A stretch of 64,000 bases of DNA from assembly GCF_001305595.1 (NCBI RefSeq), contig NZ_CP012401.1, positions 2,739,001-2,803,000 on the forward strand, read 5' to 3'. Positions 19,875 to 29,520 of this stretch are shown piece by piece. Under the pieces are notes generated by a model. The model saw only the letters and a list, made by a program, of their open reading frames with translations, did not search any database and was not told the DNA's origin. This DNA comes from Azospirillum thiophilum (GTDB lineage: Bacteria > Pseudomonadota > Alphaproteobacteria > Azospirillales > Azospirillaceae). The first letter of the stretch is position 1. Every line of letters starts with the position of its first letter. Made by a program: the position numbers and the translations under genes.

Positions 19875-20987
19875 TCAGCCCCGGTAATAACGCTGCGGCA
19901 CGAAGGGCGTGGCGGCGACGCGGGCGGGCAGCGGCTTGCCGCGGACGACCAGCGTCAGCGCGGTGCCGACCGCGGAATTGGCGGTGTCGACATAGCCCAT
20001 GGCGACCGGCGCACCGGCAGTCGGGCCGAAGCCGCCGCTGGTGATCTCGCCGAGCGTCGCGCCTGCGGTATCCTGGATTTCGGTGTGCTCACGGGCCGGC
20101 TGGCGGCCGTCGGGCTGGATGCCGACGCGGCGGCGCGACGCCCCCTCGGTCAGCTGCCGGTGGATGATGTCGTAGCCGGGGAACCCGCCCTCGGCGCGGC
20201 GGCGCTTGGGCAGGGTCCATTCCAGCGCGGCTTCGACCGGGGTGGTGGTGGTGTCGATGTCATGGCCGTAGAGGCACAGCCCCGCCTCCAGCCGCAGCGA
20301 GTCGCGGGCGCCCAGCCCGATCGCCTCGACCTCCGATTCGGCGAGCAGGGCGCGGGCGATCATCTCCGCATCGGCCTTGTCGCAGGAGATCTCGTAGCCA
20401 TCCTCCCCGGTATAACCGGAGCGGGTGAGGATCACCGGCACGCCCTTGAAGGTGGCGGACAGGCAGGTCATGAACTTCATGGTGGCGGCTTCCGGCACGA
20501 AGCGGGCCATCACCCCGGCCGCCGCCGGGCCCTGCAGCGCCATCAGGGCGAGATCGTCCAGCAGTTCGACCTCGGCCTTGCCGGCCAGCTTTTCGCGCAG
20601 ATGGGCGACGTCCTGCTCCTTGCAGGCGGCATTGACCACCAGGAACAGATGGTCGCCGGCATTGGTCACCATCAGGTCGTCGAGGATGCCGCCCTGGTCG
20701 TTCAGGAACAGCGTGTAGCGCATGCGGCCCTGGGCAAGACCCTTGATGTCGCCGGGAACCAGCGTTTCCAAGGCTCCGGCCGGATCGGCGCCGGTCAGGC
20801 GGACCTGCCCCATGTGGGACACGTCGAACAGCCCGGCCTTCTCGCGGGTGTGCTGGTGTTCCTTGAGGATGCCGAGCGGATACTGCACCGGCATGTCGTA
20901 GCCGGCGAAGGGAACCATGCGGGCGCCAAGCTCGACATGGAGCGCGTGCAGCGGGGTGGTCTTGAGAGCGGTTGCGGCCTCGGTCAC
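19875..20987 (-). CDS. gcvT: Aminomethyltransferase (glycine cleavage T protein)
   Basis: Transfers the methylene group from aminomethyl-H protein to tetrahydrofolate and releases ammonia. Conserved segments include [23 protein letters not shown] and [11 protein letters not shown]. The GTG at 20987 gives 370 aa and the normal N-terminus; the open frame back to 21074 runs into the riboswitch and is not coding. First gene of the operon. Confidence 0.95.
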   Translation of the reverse strand: MTEAATALKTTPLHALHVELGARMVPFAGYDMPVQYPLGILKEHQHTREKAGLFDVSHMGQVRLTGADPAGALETLVPGDIKGLAQGRMRYTLFLNDQGGILDDLMVTNAGDHLFLVVNAACKEQDVAHLREKLAGKAEVELLDDLALMALQGPAAAGVMARFVPEAATMKFMTCLSATFKGVPVILTRSGYTGEDGYEISCDKADAEMIARALLAESEVEAIGLGARDSLRLEAGLCLYGHDIDTTTTPVEAALEWTLPKRRRAEGGFPGYDIIHRQLTEGASRRRVGIQPDGRQPAREHTEIQDTAGATLGEITSGGFGPTAGAPVAMGYVDTANSAVGTALTLVVRGKPLPARVAATPFVPQRYYRG

Positions 20988-21040
20988 GCTGCGGGTCCTC
21001 CGACAGGGGTTCGCCCCCGCGCCGGGATCGGCACGGGTGA

Positions 21041-21275
21041 GCTGCCCCCTCTGTCTTGGACCTGAGAGATTCACCGCCGCCGGGTCGAGCCGGGCAGCCG
21101 GTTTACTCCTTCGGTGAGTCGCGGCGGATGAGCGCCGAGGCTGCTTTCCAGAGTTGCCTTATCCCCTTGCGGTCCTTTTGCCTGAGAGTTTCCGGGGGCG
21201 GTTGCTCCTTCGGCGCCACCTGCGGACCTGCCGTTACCGGCGCGTCCGTGGGTGATCTCTCCCGCGAGGGATCAT
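21041..21275 (-). promoter_or_regulatory. Tandem glycine riboswitch
   Basis: On the reverse strand two consecutive aptamers are visible. The first (about 21275-21165) has GCGGGAGAGA, then GCCGAAGGAGCAA and ACTCTCAGGCAAAAGGAC. The second (about 21160-21041) has CACCGAAGGAGTAA and ATCTCTCAGGTCCAAGACAG. These are the conserved glycine-riboswitch elements, and the double form is the common architecture. It lies in the 5' leader of gcvT and should switch the gcv operon on when glycine is high. Confidence 0.93.
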
Positions 21276-21290
21276 CGGCGTGATGGCGGC

Positions 21291-21319
21291 ACACTGTCGC
21301 GGATGGGGGCGATTGTCAA
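21291..21319 (-). promoter_or_regulatory. Probable promoter of the gcv operon
   Basis: On the reverse strand a perfect TTGACA (21319-21314) is followed after 17 bp by CAGTGT (21296-21291). The weak -10 is placed just ahead of the first riboswitch aptamer. Confidence 0.45.
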
Positions 21320-21505
21320 TCGGGGTATCGGACGGCGGCACACGGCAGAGCTACAGCCGCATTCTGTTTATATTCCTTGTTTTAGGATTTTTATCTTTAC
21401 TACAGGCTTATAAGCCGACCATGGTGGCGCCGCGCGTTTCGCCGAGCTGGCCAGCCTTCGTACGTCGCGTGCCCTTCCAATCACCGATGCAGCGGAGCCC
21501 CATCC

Positions 21506-22339
21506 ATGACCGTGCAGACCTTCAACCCGACCGATCTGTCGCAGTCCACCGCCAACTGGGCGGTTTCCCAGCGCATCGTCGGCGCCTTCGCGCCCCATGC
21601 GCAGATCGTGCCGAACCCGACGGTGGCGCTCGACCCCGGCAACCTGCTGAACGGCACCACCCTGACCGAGGTGAACGCCCAGTCCGTCGGCCCCTTCACC
21701 CCGCCATCCAACGGCTTCCGCATCGACCGCGTGGTGATCGACCGCAGCACCGGCGCCGCGACCATCGTCACCGGCACCGTCAACAACCTGACCCCGCCGG
21801 CGATCCCGACCGGCACGCTGCCGGTGGCGCGTGTCATGCTGCTGCCGACGACGGACGCTATCGGCAACGATCTGATCGTGGACGAGCGGACGCTCGTCGA
21901 TCAAACACCGGCGACCCAGAATTCCGTGGTGGTTCGTGCGCATCGGAACAACGTCGGCCAGAGCGGGGTCACCAACAACGCCTGGGCCAAGGCCCTGCTG
22001 ACGACGACGGATATCAATGTCGGGAACGCGTTCGATACGTCCACGTCCCGCTTCTTGCCGCTGGTTGCCGGCAAGTATCTGCTTCATGCCCAGGTGATGA
22101 TGAACTGCGGTGTGAATGGATCCATCTATGCCGGCCTCTACGTCAACGGCACCAACCTTTCCCTGTGCCGGTCGCTGACGCCTATCGCGACGCCGACCTA
22201 CGCCGCGACAAGCTCCATCTGCTACCTCAACGGCACGACCGACTATGTCGAGATGAAAGTGCTCAACACCATCATCACCGACGGCATCCTGGATGGAACG
22301 CCGACCGCAACCTTCTTCACCGCCACCCGCTTGCCCTGA
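21506..22339 (+). CDS. Phage tail-fibre-like protein
   Basis: A 277-residue protein rich in Thr, Asn and Val with no signal or membrane segment. The first half has a repeat-like pattern (VVIDRSTGAATIVTGT, PVARVMLLP) typical of phage tail and neck proteins. The second half (VAGKYLLHAQVMMNCG, YAGLYVNGTN) looks like a C1q/TNF-type jelly roll used in fibre tips. It is alone, has an AT-rich 5' region and its own terminator. It may be a cargo gene left by a prophage. No phage family can be assigned by eye. Confidence 0.6.
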   Translation: MTVQTFNPTDLSQSTANWAVSQRIVGAFAPHAQIVPNPTVALDPGNLLNGTTLTEVNAQSVGPFTPPSNGFRIDRVVIDRSTGAATIVTGTVNNLTPPAIPTGTLPVARVMLLPTTDAIGNDLIVDERTLVDQTPATQNSVVVRAHRNNVGQSGVTNNAWAKALLTTTDINVGNAFDTSTSRFLPLVAGKYLLHAQVMMNCGVNGSIYAGLYVNGTNLSLCRSLTPIATPTYAATSSICYLNGTTDYVEMKVLNTIITDGILDGTPTATFFTATRLP

Positions 22340-22348
22340 CCTGAAATG

Positions 22349-22378
22349 CATGAAGCCGGACCTTTGTCCGGCTTCATG
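22349..22378 (+). terminator. Terminator of the phage-like gene
   Basis: A 13-bp stem around a CTTT loop (CATGAAGCCGGAC against GTCCGGCTTCATG), followed by GTTTC. It begins 10 nt after the stop codon. The T-tract is short. Confidence 0.65.
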
Positions 22379-22403
22379 TTTCAGTGGCCCTCCACCGGCA
22401 TCC

Positions 22404-22643
22404 TCACAAATCCAGATGGCTGCCGTCACAAAACGGCGGCTTCTTGGTCGCCTTGCAACCGCAGAAGCGCGCCTTCATCGTCGTGGTCGGCGAGAACTTC
22501 ATCGGTTCGAGCCCGGTACCGGCGTGGCTGCCGTCGCAGAAAGGCTGCTTGGCGCTGCGGCCGCAGCGGCACCACCAATAGGTCTTGCCGGCCTCCATCT
22601 CGATGGTGATGGGTTCCTTGGACGCCGCGACGGGTTGGACCAT
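22404..22643 (-). CDS. Double CDGSH iron-sulfur protein
   Basis: Small 79-aa protein with two CDGSH motifs: CRCGRSAKQPFCDGSH near residues 25-40 and CGCKATKKPPFCDGSH near 61-76. Each three-Cys one-His set binds a 2Fe-2S cluster of the mitoNEET type. Tandem-motif bacterial members are thought to act in redox or Fe-S transfer. It is convergent with the phage-like gene. Confidence 0.9.
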   Translation of the reverse strand: MVQPVAASKEPITIEMEAGKTYWWCRCGRSAKQPFCDGSHAGTGLEPMKFSPTTTMKARFCGCKATKKPPFCDGSHLDL

Positions 22644-22702
22644 GATCGTACTCTCCCTGGCGGATGGCTTGGGAATGGCGTGCGGCGCGCCGGCAGCGCA
22701 CC

Positions 22703-23299
22703 TTACTTCTTCACCTGCGTCCGGTTGAACTCCAGCTGCTCCGGCGTCAGCTGGAAGCCGAGATAGACCTTCCAGTCCTTGGCGTTGCCATCCTTGGGCA
22801 GCGGGATCCGCGGGGCCAGCTCCTCCTTGCTGCCGGCGCGCGGCTGGCCGGGGACGAAGGTGACGTCGGTGTCGAAATAGGCCTTCGACACCAGCGTATC
22901 ATCCGGCTGGGCCAGCGCGACGAAATACTGGTACTTGGCGACGTCGCCCTTCAGCGCCGGGCCGCGCTCGGCCACCAGATAGACGTTCACGTTCACGGTG
23001 ACGCCGGCACTGGTGTATTCGCAGTTGCCAGTGTAGTCGGTCAATGCTGCGCGCGACTCCAGGTCGGTCAGGTCCTTGCCGCCGGGGCGGAAGACGGTGA
23101 CTTCCTGCAGGTCGCGGACGATGTTGACCTTCGGGCAGGCCAGCGCCGCGTCCGATGGGTTGGTCGGCCCCATGCCGGAGCATCCGGACAAAGCCAGCAC
23201 GGCCCCGGCCGCGAGCAACGCAGGGCGGCCCATCCGCAGGAGGGACGCCGGCGGGCTTTTCCGGGCGGGGGATCCTATATTACGGTCGCGGCGGTCCAT
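22703..23299 (-). CDS. Putative lipoprotein
   Basis: Secreted lipoprotein of unknown function. The lipobox LALSGC follows a hydrophobic signal peptide, so Cys is the lipidation site. The mature part is about 160 aa and mostly beta, with no recognised catalytic motif. ATG at 23299 gives 198 aa, including a long basic n-region; ATG at 23233 (MGRPALLAAG) would give a more standard signal. It is divergent from ispH. Confidence 0.7.
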   Translation of the reverse strand: MDRRDRNIGSPARKSPPASLLRMGRPALLAAGAVLALSGCSGMGPTNPSDAALACPKVNIVRDLQEVTVFRPGGKDLTDLESRAALTDYTGNCEYTSAGVTVNVNVYLVAERGPALKGDVAKYQYFVALAQPDDTLVSKAYFDTDVTFVPGQPRAGSKEELAPRIPLPKDGNAKDWKVYLGFQLTPEQLEFNRTQVKK

Positions 23300-23453
23300 C
23301 GGTTCGGCCTGATCGGTTAACGGGCTGTTGGACCGCGACTTTAGTGTCCCAGCTTGACCGGCACAAGACCGCGCGGCGGTTCTATCCCTTGCGGCCGTTC
23401 GGCACAGGACCACCTAAGGGCGACCTCATCCACCTAAGGGCTGCGCAGCGCAT

Positions 23454-24416
23454 ATGACCACGACCACTCCCCTGACCATCCTCCTCGCGGCCCCGCGCGG
23501 ATTCTGCGCCGGGGTGGACCGGGCGATCCAGATCGTCGAGACGGCGCTCGACCGCTATGGCGCGCCGGTCTATGTCCGGCACGAGATCGTCCACAACCGT
23601 TTCGTGGTCGAAAGCCTGGAGGCCAAGGGCGCCGTCTTCGTCGACGAGCTGAGCGAGGTTCCGGACGGCCGGCCGGTGGTGTTCTCCGCCCATGGCGTGC
23701 CGAAATCGGTGCCGCAGGCGGCCGAGGCGCGCGGGCTGTTCTATCTCGACGCCACCTGCCCGCTGGTCAGCAAGGTCCATCGCGAGGCCGAGCGCCATTT
23801 CGAAGACGGCCGCCAGATCGTCCTGATCGGCCATGCCGGCCATCCCGAGGTGGTCGGCACCATGGGCCAGTTGCCGGAAGGCGCGGTCGTCCTGGTGGAG
23901 ACCGTGGCCGACGTGGCGGCCGTCGAGGTGCGCGATCCCGAGAACCTCGCCTTCGCCACCCAGACCACCCTGTCGGTCGACGAGACGACGGAGATCCTGG
24001 CCGCGCTCCAGGCCCGCTTCCCCGCCATCGCCGGGCCGAAGAAGGAGGACATCTGCTATGCCACCACCAACCGGCAGGCGGCGGTGAAGGCCATCGCGCC
24101 GAAGGTGGAGGCGCTGCTGGTGCTGGGGGCGCCGAACTCCTCCAACTCCAAGCGGCTGGTCGAGGTGGCGAAGACCCATGGCTGCCCGGCCGCCCAGCTG
24201 GTACAGCGCGCCGCCGACATCGACTGGAGCGCATTGGACGGCGTGCGTCGGCTCGGCATCACCGCCGGAGCGTCGGCCCCGGAGGTGCTGGTCGAGGAGG
24301 TGATCGAGGCCGCCCGCGCCCGCTTCGACGTGACGGTCGAGGAGCTGCGCACCGCGACCGAGAACATCGTCTTCAAGCTGCCCCGCGCCCTGACGGAGGA
24401 GCGGGAGGGGGTTTGA
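23454..24416 (+). CDS. ispH: 4-hydroxy-3-methylbut-2-enyl diphosphate reductase
   Basis: Last step of the MEP pathway: reduces HMBPP to IPP and DMAPP with a 4Fe-4S cluster. The N-terminal [13 protein letters not shown] holds the first cluster Cys. [11 protein letters not shown] and [14 protein letters not shown] hold the other conserved residues. At 320 aa it has the normal length. It works in the same pathway as dxr but stands alone here. Confidence 0.97.
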   Translation: MTTTTPLTILLAAPRGFCAGVDRAIQIVETALDRYGAPVYVRHEIVHNRFVVESLEAKGAVFVDELSEVPDGRPVVFSAHGVPKSVPQAAEARGLFYLDATCPLVSKVHREAERHFEDGRQIVLIGHAGHPEVVGTMGQLPEGAVVLVETVADVAAVEVRDPENLAFATQTTLSVDETTEILAALQARFPAIAGPKKEDICYATTNRQAAVKAIAPKVEALLVLGAPNSSNSKRLVEVAKTHGCPAAQLVQRAADIDWSALDGVRRLGITAGASAPEVLVEEVIEAARARFDVTVEELRTATENIVFKLPRALTEEREGV

Positions 24417-24435
24417 GGGAAGGCGCATGCGCTTG

Positions 24436-24538
24436 CCCCCTCCCCAACCCTCCCCCGCTAACGCGGGAGAGGGGGTAGGCGTCGGAGCAGCGGAGTTCCC
24501 TCTCCCGCCAAAGGCGGGGGAGGGTTAGGGAGGGGGCA
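24436..24538. repeat. GC-rich inverted-repeat element, copy B
   Basis: About 103 bp between the convergent ispH and cobQ genes. The ends are inverted: CCCCCTCCCCAACCCTCCC at the left and GGGAGGGTTAGGGAGGGGG in the right arm. Two hairpins occupy the interior. It is the cleanest copy of the family. Confidence 0.8.
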
Positions 24539-24564
24539 TCGGTCGCCCGGCTACGGTCGCCCGG

Positions 24565-26028
24565 CTACGCCCCCTCCGCCACCGCCAGCAGCCCGTCCAC
24601 ATCGACCACGCCTTCCAGCCGTTCGGCGATGGCGTCCAGCGCCCGTTCCACCGCGACGCCATAGGCGAGGTCCGACCGGCCGCCCAGACCGCGCAGATAG
24701 GCCGCGCGGAAGCCGTCGGCGCCGAACAGCCCATGCAGATAGCAGCCGGCGACCCGCCCATCCGCCGACTCGGCGCCGTCGGTGATGCCGCCCGCCAGTT
24801 CCAGCACCGGACGCGCCCGGTCCGGTCCCTCGGTGCGGCCCATGTGCATCTCGTAGCCGGCGACCGGCTCGCCGGTGCGGCGGTCACTGCCGCGGGCCTC
24901 CTCCAGCACCTTCGGGCCTTTCAGCACCGTCTCGACGTCGAGCAGGCCGAGCCCGGCGGCCTCGCCCGGCGGCCCCTCGATGCCGTCGGGGTCGGCGATG
25001 CGGCGGCCCAGCATCTGGTAGCCGCCGCAGATGCCGAGCACCCGGCCGCTGCGGCGCCAGTGGGCCAGCAGGTCGATGTCCCAACCCTGCGCCCGCAGGA
25101 AGGCGAGGTCGGCAATCGTCGTCTTGGTGCCAGGCAGAATCACCAGATCGGCATCGCCCGGCAGCGGCTGCCCCGGACGCACCATGGTCAGGGCAACCCC
25201 CGGCTCCTGCGACAGCGGGTCGAAATCGTCGAAATTGGCGATGTGCGGCAGCATCGTCACCGCGACCCGCAAGGCGCCGCCGCCGGCAAGGCGCGGACGG
25301 TCAAGCGCCACCGCATCCTCCGCCGGCAGGGTCGCCGCCTCGCCAAGCCAGGGCACCACGCCATATCCGCGCCATGCGGTGTGCCTCTCGATCACCCGCA
25401 GCCCTTCATCGAACAGGCGAACATCGCCTCGGAACTTGTTGATGAGAAAGCCATGAATCCGCTGCTGTTCATCCTTTGGAAGAAGGGCGTGCGTGCCGAC
25501 CAGACTGGCGATCACGCCGCCGCGGTCGATGTCGCCGACCAGGATCACCGGCACGTCGGCGGCAGTGGCGAAACCCATGTTGGCGATGTCGCCGGCCCGC
25601 AGATTGACCTCCGCCGGGCTGCCGGCCCCCTCCACCACCACGATGTCCGCCTCGGCCCTCAGCCGCCCGAAACTGTCCAGCACGGTGCCGAGCAGCTCGC
25701 GCTTGCGTGCCTGATAGTCGGCGGCCCGGGCGGTGCCGACCACGACGCCGCGCACCACCACCTGGGATCCGAGGTCGGATTGCGGCTTCAGCAGCACCGG
25801 GTTCATGTGGACGCTGGGCGCCACGCCGCAGGCACGGGCCTGGAGCGCCTGGGCGCGGCCGATCTCGCCGCCGTCGGCCGTGACCGCGGCGTTGTTGGAC
25901 ATGTTCTGCGGCTTGAAGGGCCGGACGGCCAGCCCGCGCCGCACCAGCGCCCGGCACAGCCCGGCCACCAGCAGCGACTTGCCGACGTCGGAGCCGGTGC
26001 CCTGCAGCATGATCGCCCGCGACCGCAC
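24565..26028 (-). CDS. cobQ: Cobyric acid synthase
   Basis: Amidates four side chains of adenosylcobyrinic diamide in cobalamin synthesis. The N-terminal ATPase part starts with [12 protein letters not shown]. The C-terminal glutaminase part has [12 protein letters not shown] with the active Cys near residue 333. Length of 487 aa is normal. It is the last gene of the leftward run cupin-cobU-cobO-cobQ and starts 5 nt after cobO ends. Confidence 0.95.
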   Translation of the reverse strand: MRSRAIMLQGTGSDVGKSLLVAGLCRALVRRGLAVRPFKPQNMSNNAAVTADGGEIGRAQALQARACGVAPSVHMNPVLLKPQSDLGSQVVVRGVVVGTARAADYQARKRELLGTVLDSFGRLRAEADIVVVEGAGSPAEVNLRAGDIANMGFATAADVPVILVGDIDRGGVIASLVGTHALLPKDEQQRIHGFLINKFRGDVRLFDEGLRVIERHTAWRGYGVVPWLGEAATLPAEDAVALDRPRLAGGGALRVAVTMLPHIANFDDFDPLSQEPGVALTMVRPGQPLPGDADLVILPGTKTTIADLAFLRAQGWDIDLLAHWRRSGRVLGICGGYQMLGRRIADPDGIEGPPGEAAGLGLLDVETVLKGPKVLEEARGSDRRTGEPVAGYEMHMGRTEGPDRARPVLELAGGITDGAESADGRVAGCYLHGLFGADGFRAAYLRGLGGRSDLAYGVAVERALDAIAERLEGVVDVDGLLAVAEGA

Positions 26029-26032
26029 GGCT

Positions 26033-26671
26033 TTAGAACTCGATGCCGGCCTGGGCCTTCACCCCGGCCTCGAACGGGTGCTTGACCGGGGTCATCTCGG
26101 TGACGAGATCGGCGGCGGCGATCAGCTCGGGCTTGGCGTTGCGGCCGGTGACGCAGACATGCAGGTCGGGCCGGCGGGCGGCCAGCGTCGCCAGCACCTC
26201 GTCGAGCGGCAGATACTCCATGCGCAGGACGATGTTCAGCTCGTCCAGCACGATCAGGCGATAGCGCGGGTCGTCCATCAGCTCCTTGGCCTTGGCCCAG
26301 GCAGCCTCGGCGGCGGCGATGTCGCGGGCGCGATCCTGGGTGTCCCAGGTGAAGCCCTCGCCCATCGTGTGGAAATCGACCAGATCCTCGAAGCGCTCCA
26401 GCGCCACCGTCTCCCCGGTGGACCAGGCACCCTTGACGAACTGCACCATGCCGACGCGCATGCCGTGGCCGACCGCGCGCATCATCAGCCCGAAGGCGGC
26501 GGTCGACTTGCCCTTGCCCTTGCCGGTGTGGACCATCAGCAGGCCCTTCTCCAGCGTCTTGGAAGCAAGGGTCCGCTCCTGCAACGCCTTGCGCCGCTTC
26601 ATCTTCTCGGCATGGCGGCGGTTGGCCTCGAAATCGTCTCCGGTGTCGTCTGCGGCCGGGGTGTCGGTCAT
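26033..26671 (-). CDS. cobO: Cob(I)yrinic acid a,c-diamide adenosyltransferase
   Basis: Attaches the adenosyl group to cobalt (CobO/BtuR/CobA type). [14 protein letters not shown] near residue 48 is the P-loop, and [11 protein letters not shown] is the conserved acidic segment. The protein is 212 aa from the ATG at 26671, which overlaps the cobU stop by 4 nt. The frame is open back to 27370 but that part is antisense-like noise inside cobU. Confidence 0.95.
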   Translation of the reverse strand: MTDTPAADDTGDDFEANRRHAEKMKRRKALQERTLASKTLEKGLLMVHTGKGKGKSTAAFGLMMRAVGHGMRVGMVQFVKGAWSTGETVALERFEDLVDFHTMGEGFTWDTQDRARDIAAAEAAWAKAKELMDDPRYRLIVLDELNIVLRMEYLPLDEVLATLAARRPDLHVCVTGRNAKPELIAAADLVTEMTPVKHPFEAGVKAQAGIEF

Positions 26672-27216
26672 GCGGGGGTTCCCTTCACGTACATCGGCAG
26701 ACCGGCGACGGTCAGCACGACGCGCGGCGCGACGGCCGCGATGGATTGATGCAGGCGGCCGGCATGGTCGCGGAAACGGCGCGCCAGCGCGTTGTCGGGC
26801 ACGATGCCGAGCCCGACCTCGTTGGAGACCAGGACCACCCGGCCGGGCAACTCCGGCAGCAGCGCCACCAGCGCCGCCGTCTCCGCCGCGATGTCGGCCT
26901 CCGCCATCATCAGGTTGGTCAGCCACAGGGTCAGGCAGTCGACCAGCAGGCCGGTGCCCTCGGCGGCGTGGCGGCGGAGCGCGCCGGTCAGGTCCTGCGG
27001 CTCCTCCACCGTCGTCCAGCCGGGGCCGCGGTCGTCGCGATGCGCCGCCACCCGCTCGGCCATCTCGGCATCCCAGATCTGGGAGGTGGCGATGTAGACT
27101 CGCGGGCCGCCGAGCGCGGTGACCAGCCCCTCGGCATAGCGGCTCTTGCCGGAGCGGGCGCCGCCCAGCACCAGCGTGAGGTCGCCGGCCATCAGCCCCG
27201 CCATCACTCCCGCCAT
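26668..27216 (-). CDS. cobU: Adenosylcobinamide kinase/guanylyltransferase
   Basis: Phosphorylates adenosylcobinamide and forms AdoCbi-GDP (CobU/CobP). [15 protein letters not shown] near the N-terminus is the P-loop. [12 protein letters not shown] and [11 protein letters not shown] are signature segments. The ATG at 27216 shares one base with the cupin stop (TGATG) and gives 182 aa; ATGs at 27204 and 27192 are alternatives. Confidence 0.92.
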   Translation of the reverse strand: MAGVMAGLMAGDLTLVLGGARSGKSRYAEGLVTALGGPRVYIATSQIWDAEMAERVAAHRDDRGPGWTTVEEPQDLTGALRRHAAEGTGLLVDCLTLWLTNLMMAEADIAAETAALVALLPELPGRVVLVSNEVGLGIVPDNALARRFRDHAGRLHQSIAAVAPRVVLTVAGLPMYVKGTPA

Positions 27217-27701
27217 CACCAGGGCGTCCCGTCGCGGTGGACATAGGCGCCGTCGCGCCAGACCATGTCCTCGTCGGAATAGTCGATGGCGTCGCCGGGG
27301 CTGCGGTCGCCGACCTCCAGATAGCTGGCCGGGCGGTCGCCGCGGTTGACCAGCCGGTGGCCGTCGGCAACCCCCGCCGGGAAACCGGCGCACATGCCGG
27401 CGGTCAGCGGCGTCTCGCCCGCATCGGTGACCAGGGTCAGCTCACCCTCGACGACATAGACGAACTCATCCTGCCGGCTGTGCCAGTGGCGCAGGGCGGA
27501 GGACGCGCCGGGCGCCAGCCGGGTCAGGTTGACGCCGAAATTGGTCAGCCCCAGCGGATCGCCCAGCGCCACCCGGTGCCGCCCGGCGACCTGCGCCCGG
27601 AAGGGCTGCGGATAGTCGGTGGCGCCGGTCTCGGCGGTCAGGGCCGCGGGGTCGATGATTGGCGGATTCGGCACGGTCGGATTTGGCGGCTGTTTCGGCA
27701 C
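27216..27701 (-). CDS. Cupin domain protein
   Basis: A 161-residue single-cupin protein. The metal motif is present as [17 protein letters not shown], matching G-x5-HxH-x3-4-E-x6-G, and the second motif lies around residues 107-121. The GTG at 27701 is the best start. It overlaps cobU by one base and so is probably co-translated with the cobalamin genes. Its substrate is unknown. Confidence 0.82.
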   Translation of the reverse strand: MPKQPPNPTVPNPPIIDPAALTAETGATDYPQPFRAQVAGRHRVALGDPLGLTNFGVNLTRLAPGASSALRHWHSRQDEFVYVVEGELTLVTDAGETPLTAGMCAGFPAGVADGHRLVNRGDRPASYLEVGDRSPGDAIDYSDEDMVWRDGAYVHRDGTPW

Positions 27702-27890
27702 GGGCCGTCTCCGGAGTGGCGTTGAGGGCGCTTGCGCGGGCGGACTGTCGCAAACCGGGCCGGTGGCGTCAAATGATGCAAGTCCAGGCGGCGAATCCAG
27801 ACGAGTGGCAGGGATGCCGCCGCCGCGGCTGGACAGGCGCGGACCGGCGACCCATCCTTGCCGCAACGCACAATCACAATCGGCGATCCG

Positions 27891-28712
27891 ATGTCGAACC
27901 TGGAAATCATCAGCCGCCGTCCCGCCGGCACGCCGAAGGCTCCGCCGCTGCTGTTCGTCCATGGCGCCTTCAGCGGGGCCTGGATCTGGGACGCCAAGTT
28001 CCTGCCCTGGTTTGCCGAACGGGGGTGGGAGGCGCATGCCGTCTCGCTGCGCGGCCATGGCGGCAGCGAAGGGCGCGACCGGCTGCACGGCTTCGGCATC
28101 GCCGACTATGTGGAGGACGTGCTGGAGGCGGCGGACCGGCTGTCGGCCCCGCCGCTGCTGATCGGCCATTCGATGGGCGGCATGGTGGTGCAGCGCGCGC
28201 TGGCGAAGCGGCGCTTTCCGGGCGGCGTGCTGATGGCGTCCGCCCCGCCCCATGGGCTGTGGTCCTCGACCATGGGGCTGGCCTGGCGCTCGCCCTACGT
28301 GTTCCAGCAGATGGCGATGCTGACCAGCTTCGGCGAGAAGGCCATCGACCCGGCGGCGATTCGCCGGGCCATGTTCTCCGACGCGATGCCGGCGGCCGAG
28401 GCCGCGCAATACGAATCCTATCTGCAGGAGGAATCGCGCCGCGTCCTGATGGACATCGGCGGCTGGATCCCCTTCCCCGTTCTGCCCCCGCGCGAAACCC
28501 CGGTGCTGGTGCTGGGGGCCGCGGAGGACATGCTGTTTCCGCATGCCGAGGTGGTCGCCACCGCCATGGCGCTGGGCACCCAGCCGGTGTTCATGCCCGG
28601 CATGGGCCATGCGATGATGCTGGAACGGGACTGGCAAGCGGTGGCGGAACGGATCGAGAGCTGGATCCTGGCGACGGTCGCGACGGTGGAGGCGGCGCCC
28701 GAGGCGGTTTGA
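27891..28712 (+). CDS. Alpha/beta hydrolase
   Basis: A 273-residue soluble hydrolase. The oxyanion HG motif is in LLFVHGAFSGAW, the nucleophile elbow is GHSMGG, the acid is likely in GAAEDMLFP and the His in MPGMGHAMML. The ATG at 27891 was chosen; a TTG at 27858 would add 11 residues. It is divergent from the cupin-cob operon. Substrate not predictable. Confidence 0.85.
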   Translation: MSNLEIISRRPAGTPKAPPLLFVHGAFSGAWIWDAKFLPWFAERGWEAHAVSLRGHGGSEGRDRLHGFGIADYVEDVLEAADRLSAPPLLIGHSMGGMVVQRALAKRRFPGGVLMASAPPHGLWSSTMGLAWRSPYVFQQMAMLTSFGEKAIDPAAIRRAMFSDAMPAAEAAQYESYLQEESRRVLMDIGGWIPFPVLPPRETPVLVLGAAEDMLFPHAEVVATAMALGTQPVFMPGMGHAMMLERDWQAVAERIESWILATVATVEAAPEAV

Positions 28713-28762
28713 GGGGGCGGCTTCGCAGCCGCTCCCCCGCCCCGCAGCTTATGCCGTGGCTT

Positions 28763-28951
28763 TCATGCCGTCGTCGGATTCGGCATGCCGGGCATCGGCT
28801 CGTCGGCCGGCGGCGGCACTTCCGGGAGGATGCCGGGATTCTCGGGCACCGGATAGGGATCCGGCGTGGTCGGGCGGTCGGGCTGCGGCGGATTAGGGTT
28901 CGACGGCGGCGGGATCTCGCCGGGGGTGGACGGCTTCTGCGGTTCGCTCAT
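28763..28951 (-). CDS. Small proline-rich protein
   Basis: A 62-residue protein, about one-third proline, beginning MSEPQKPSTPGEIPPP. The ATG at 28951 has CAGGAG 7 nt upstream, which supports translation. No signal, membrane segment or known domain. It follows the entericidin-like gene on the same strand and may be co-transcribed with it. Confidence 0.55.
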   Translation of the reverse strand: MSEPQKPSTPGEIPPPSNPNPPQPDRPTTPDPYPVPENPGILPEVPPPADEPMPGMPNPTTA

Positions 28952-29022
28952 GCGGAAACTCCTGCTGGTCCGAAGATTCTGGGAAGAGAGCCCCGGTCGG
29001 ATGGCGGTCAGTCGGATGGCGC

Positions 29023-29211
29023 TCAATCGGCCGCCCGTTCGATGGCGCGGCCGCCGGCACGGACATCCTGCCCGGCGCCCTCCACGGTGTTGCAGCCGGC
29101 CAGCATCGCCGCGAGGGCGGCCAGGAAAGTCAGGAGCACCATCTCACGCGCGGGAAACGGAACGGCGCGGGCGGCAGCGCGCTGCCGGGCACGGTGCTTG
29201 GCGTTTTGCAT
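29023..29211 (-). CDS. Entericidin A/B family lipoprotein
   Basis: A 62-residue small lipoprotein. A basic N-terminus and hydrophobic stretch end in the lipobox MLAGC, followed by NTVEGAGQDVRAGGRAIE, the standard mature entericidin pattern. The family is linked to envelope stress and to toxin-antidote behaviour in enterics. The ATG at 29211 has GGAG just upstream; ATG at 29142 is an alternative that gives a shorter n-region. Confidence 0.85.
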   Translation of the reverse strand: MQNAKHRARQRAAARAVPFPAREMVLLTFLAALAAMLAGCNTVEGAGQDVRAGGRAIERAAD

Positions 29212-29273
29212 GGTGTCTCTCCGGTCAAGGGGGTGAGGTGGGTGCGTACCGGTCCGTGCGTCGTTCGCTTCCG

Positions 29274-29302
29274 TTACCAACAACGGGGCTGTTTTCTGAC
29301 AA
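29274..29302 (-). promoter_or_regulatory. Possible promoter of the entericidin-like gene
   Basis: Reverse-strand TTGTCA (29302-29297) and TGGTAA (29279-29274) are 17 bp apart, about 60 nt ahead of the start codon. The gap 29212-29520 holds this and the MATE-side promoter and no gene. Confidence 0.35.
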
Positions 29303-29384
29303 CGGGGCGGCGGCGGGTTGGTTCCGCCTGGCGGCAACGGGCCATGCGTGGAGCGCAACCGTCCATTCAGGCGCTGCGAAAGCC

Positions 29385-29418
29385 TTGACGCGGTACGCCG
29401 ACCGGTCAAGATGACCGG
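29385..29418 (+). promoter_or_regulatory. Possible MATE promoter with overlapping palindrome
   Basis: TTGACG (29385-29390) and AAGATG (29408-29413) are 17 bp apart. A perfect 7-bp inverted repeat, CCGGTCA-AGA-TGACCGG (29402-29418), covers the -10 region. That placement would suit a repressor operator. Confidence 0.35.
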
Positions 29419-29520
29419 CTTTTGCGCAGCCTGCCTGATTTCCGGTCAGGCACTACGCTCCGGCGGCGCCAAATCCACCGGTCGCCATCCGTCTCCATAG
29501 CTGCCCCACGGTCCAGTCCC

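Noticed and set aside
26672..27370. N-terminal extension of CobO across cobU
   Set aside because: The extension is Arg/Gly/Pro-rich shadow sequence antiphased to a well-formed CobU frame.
27701..27850. Possible cobalamin riboswitch ahead of the cupin-cob genes
   Set aside because: Fragments such as TCCGGAGACGGCC resemble the B12 box, but the order and the other conserved elements do not fit.
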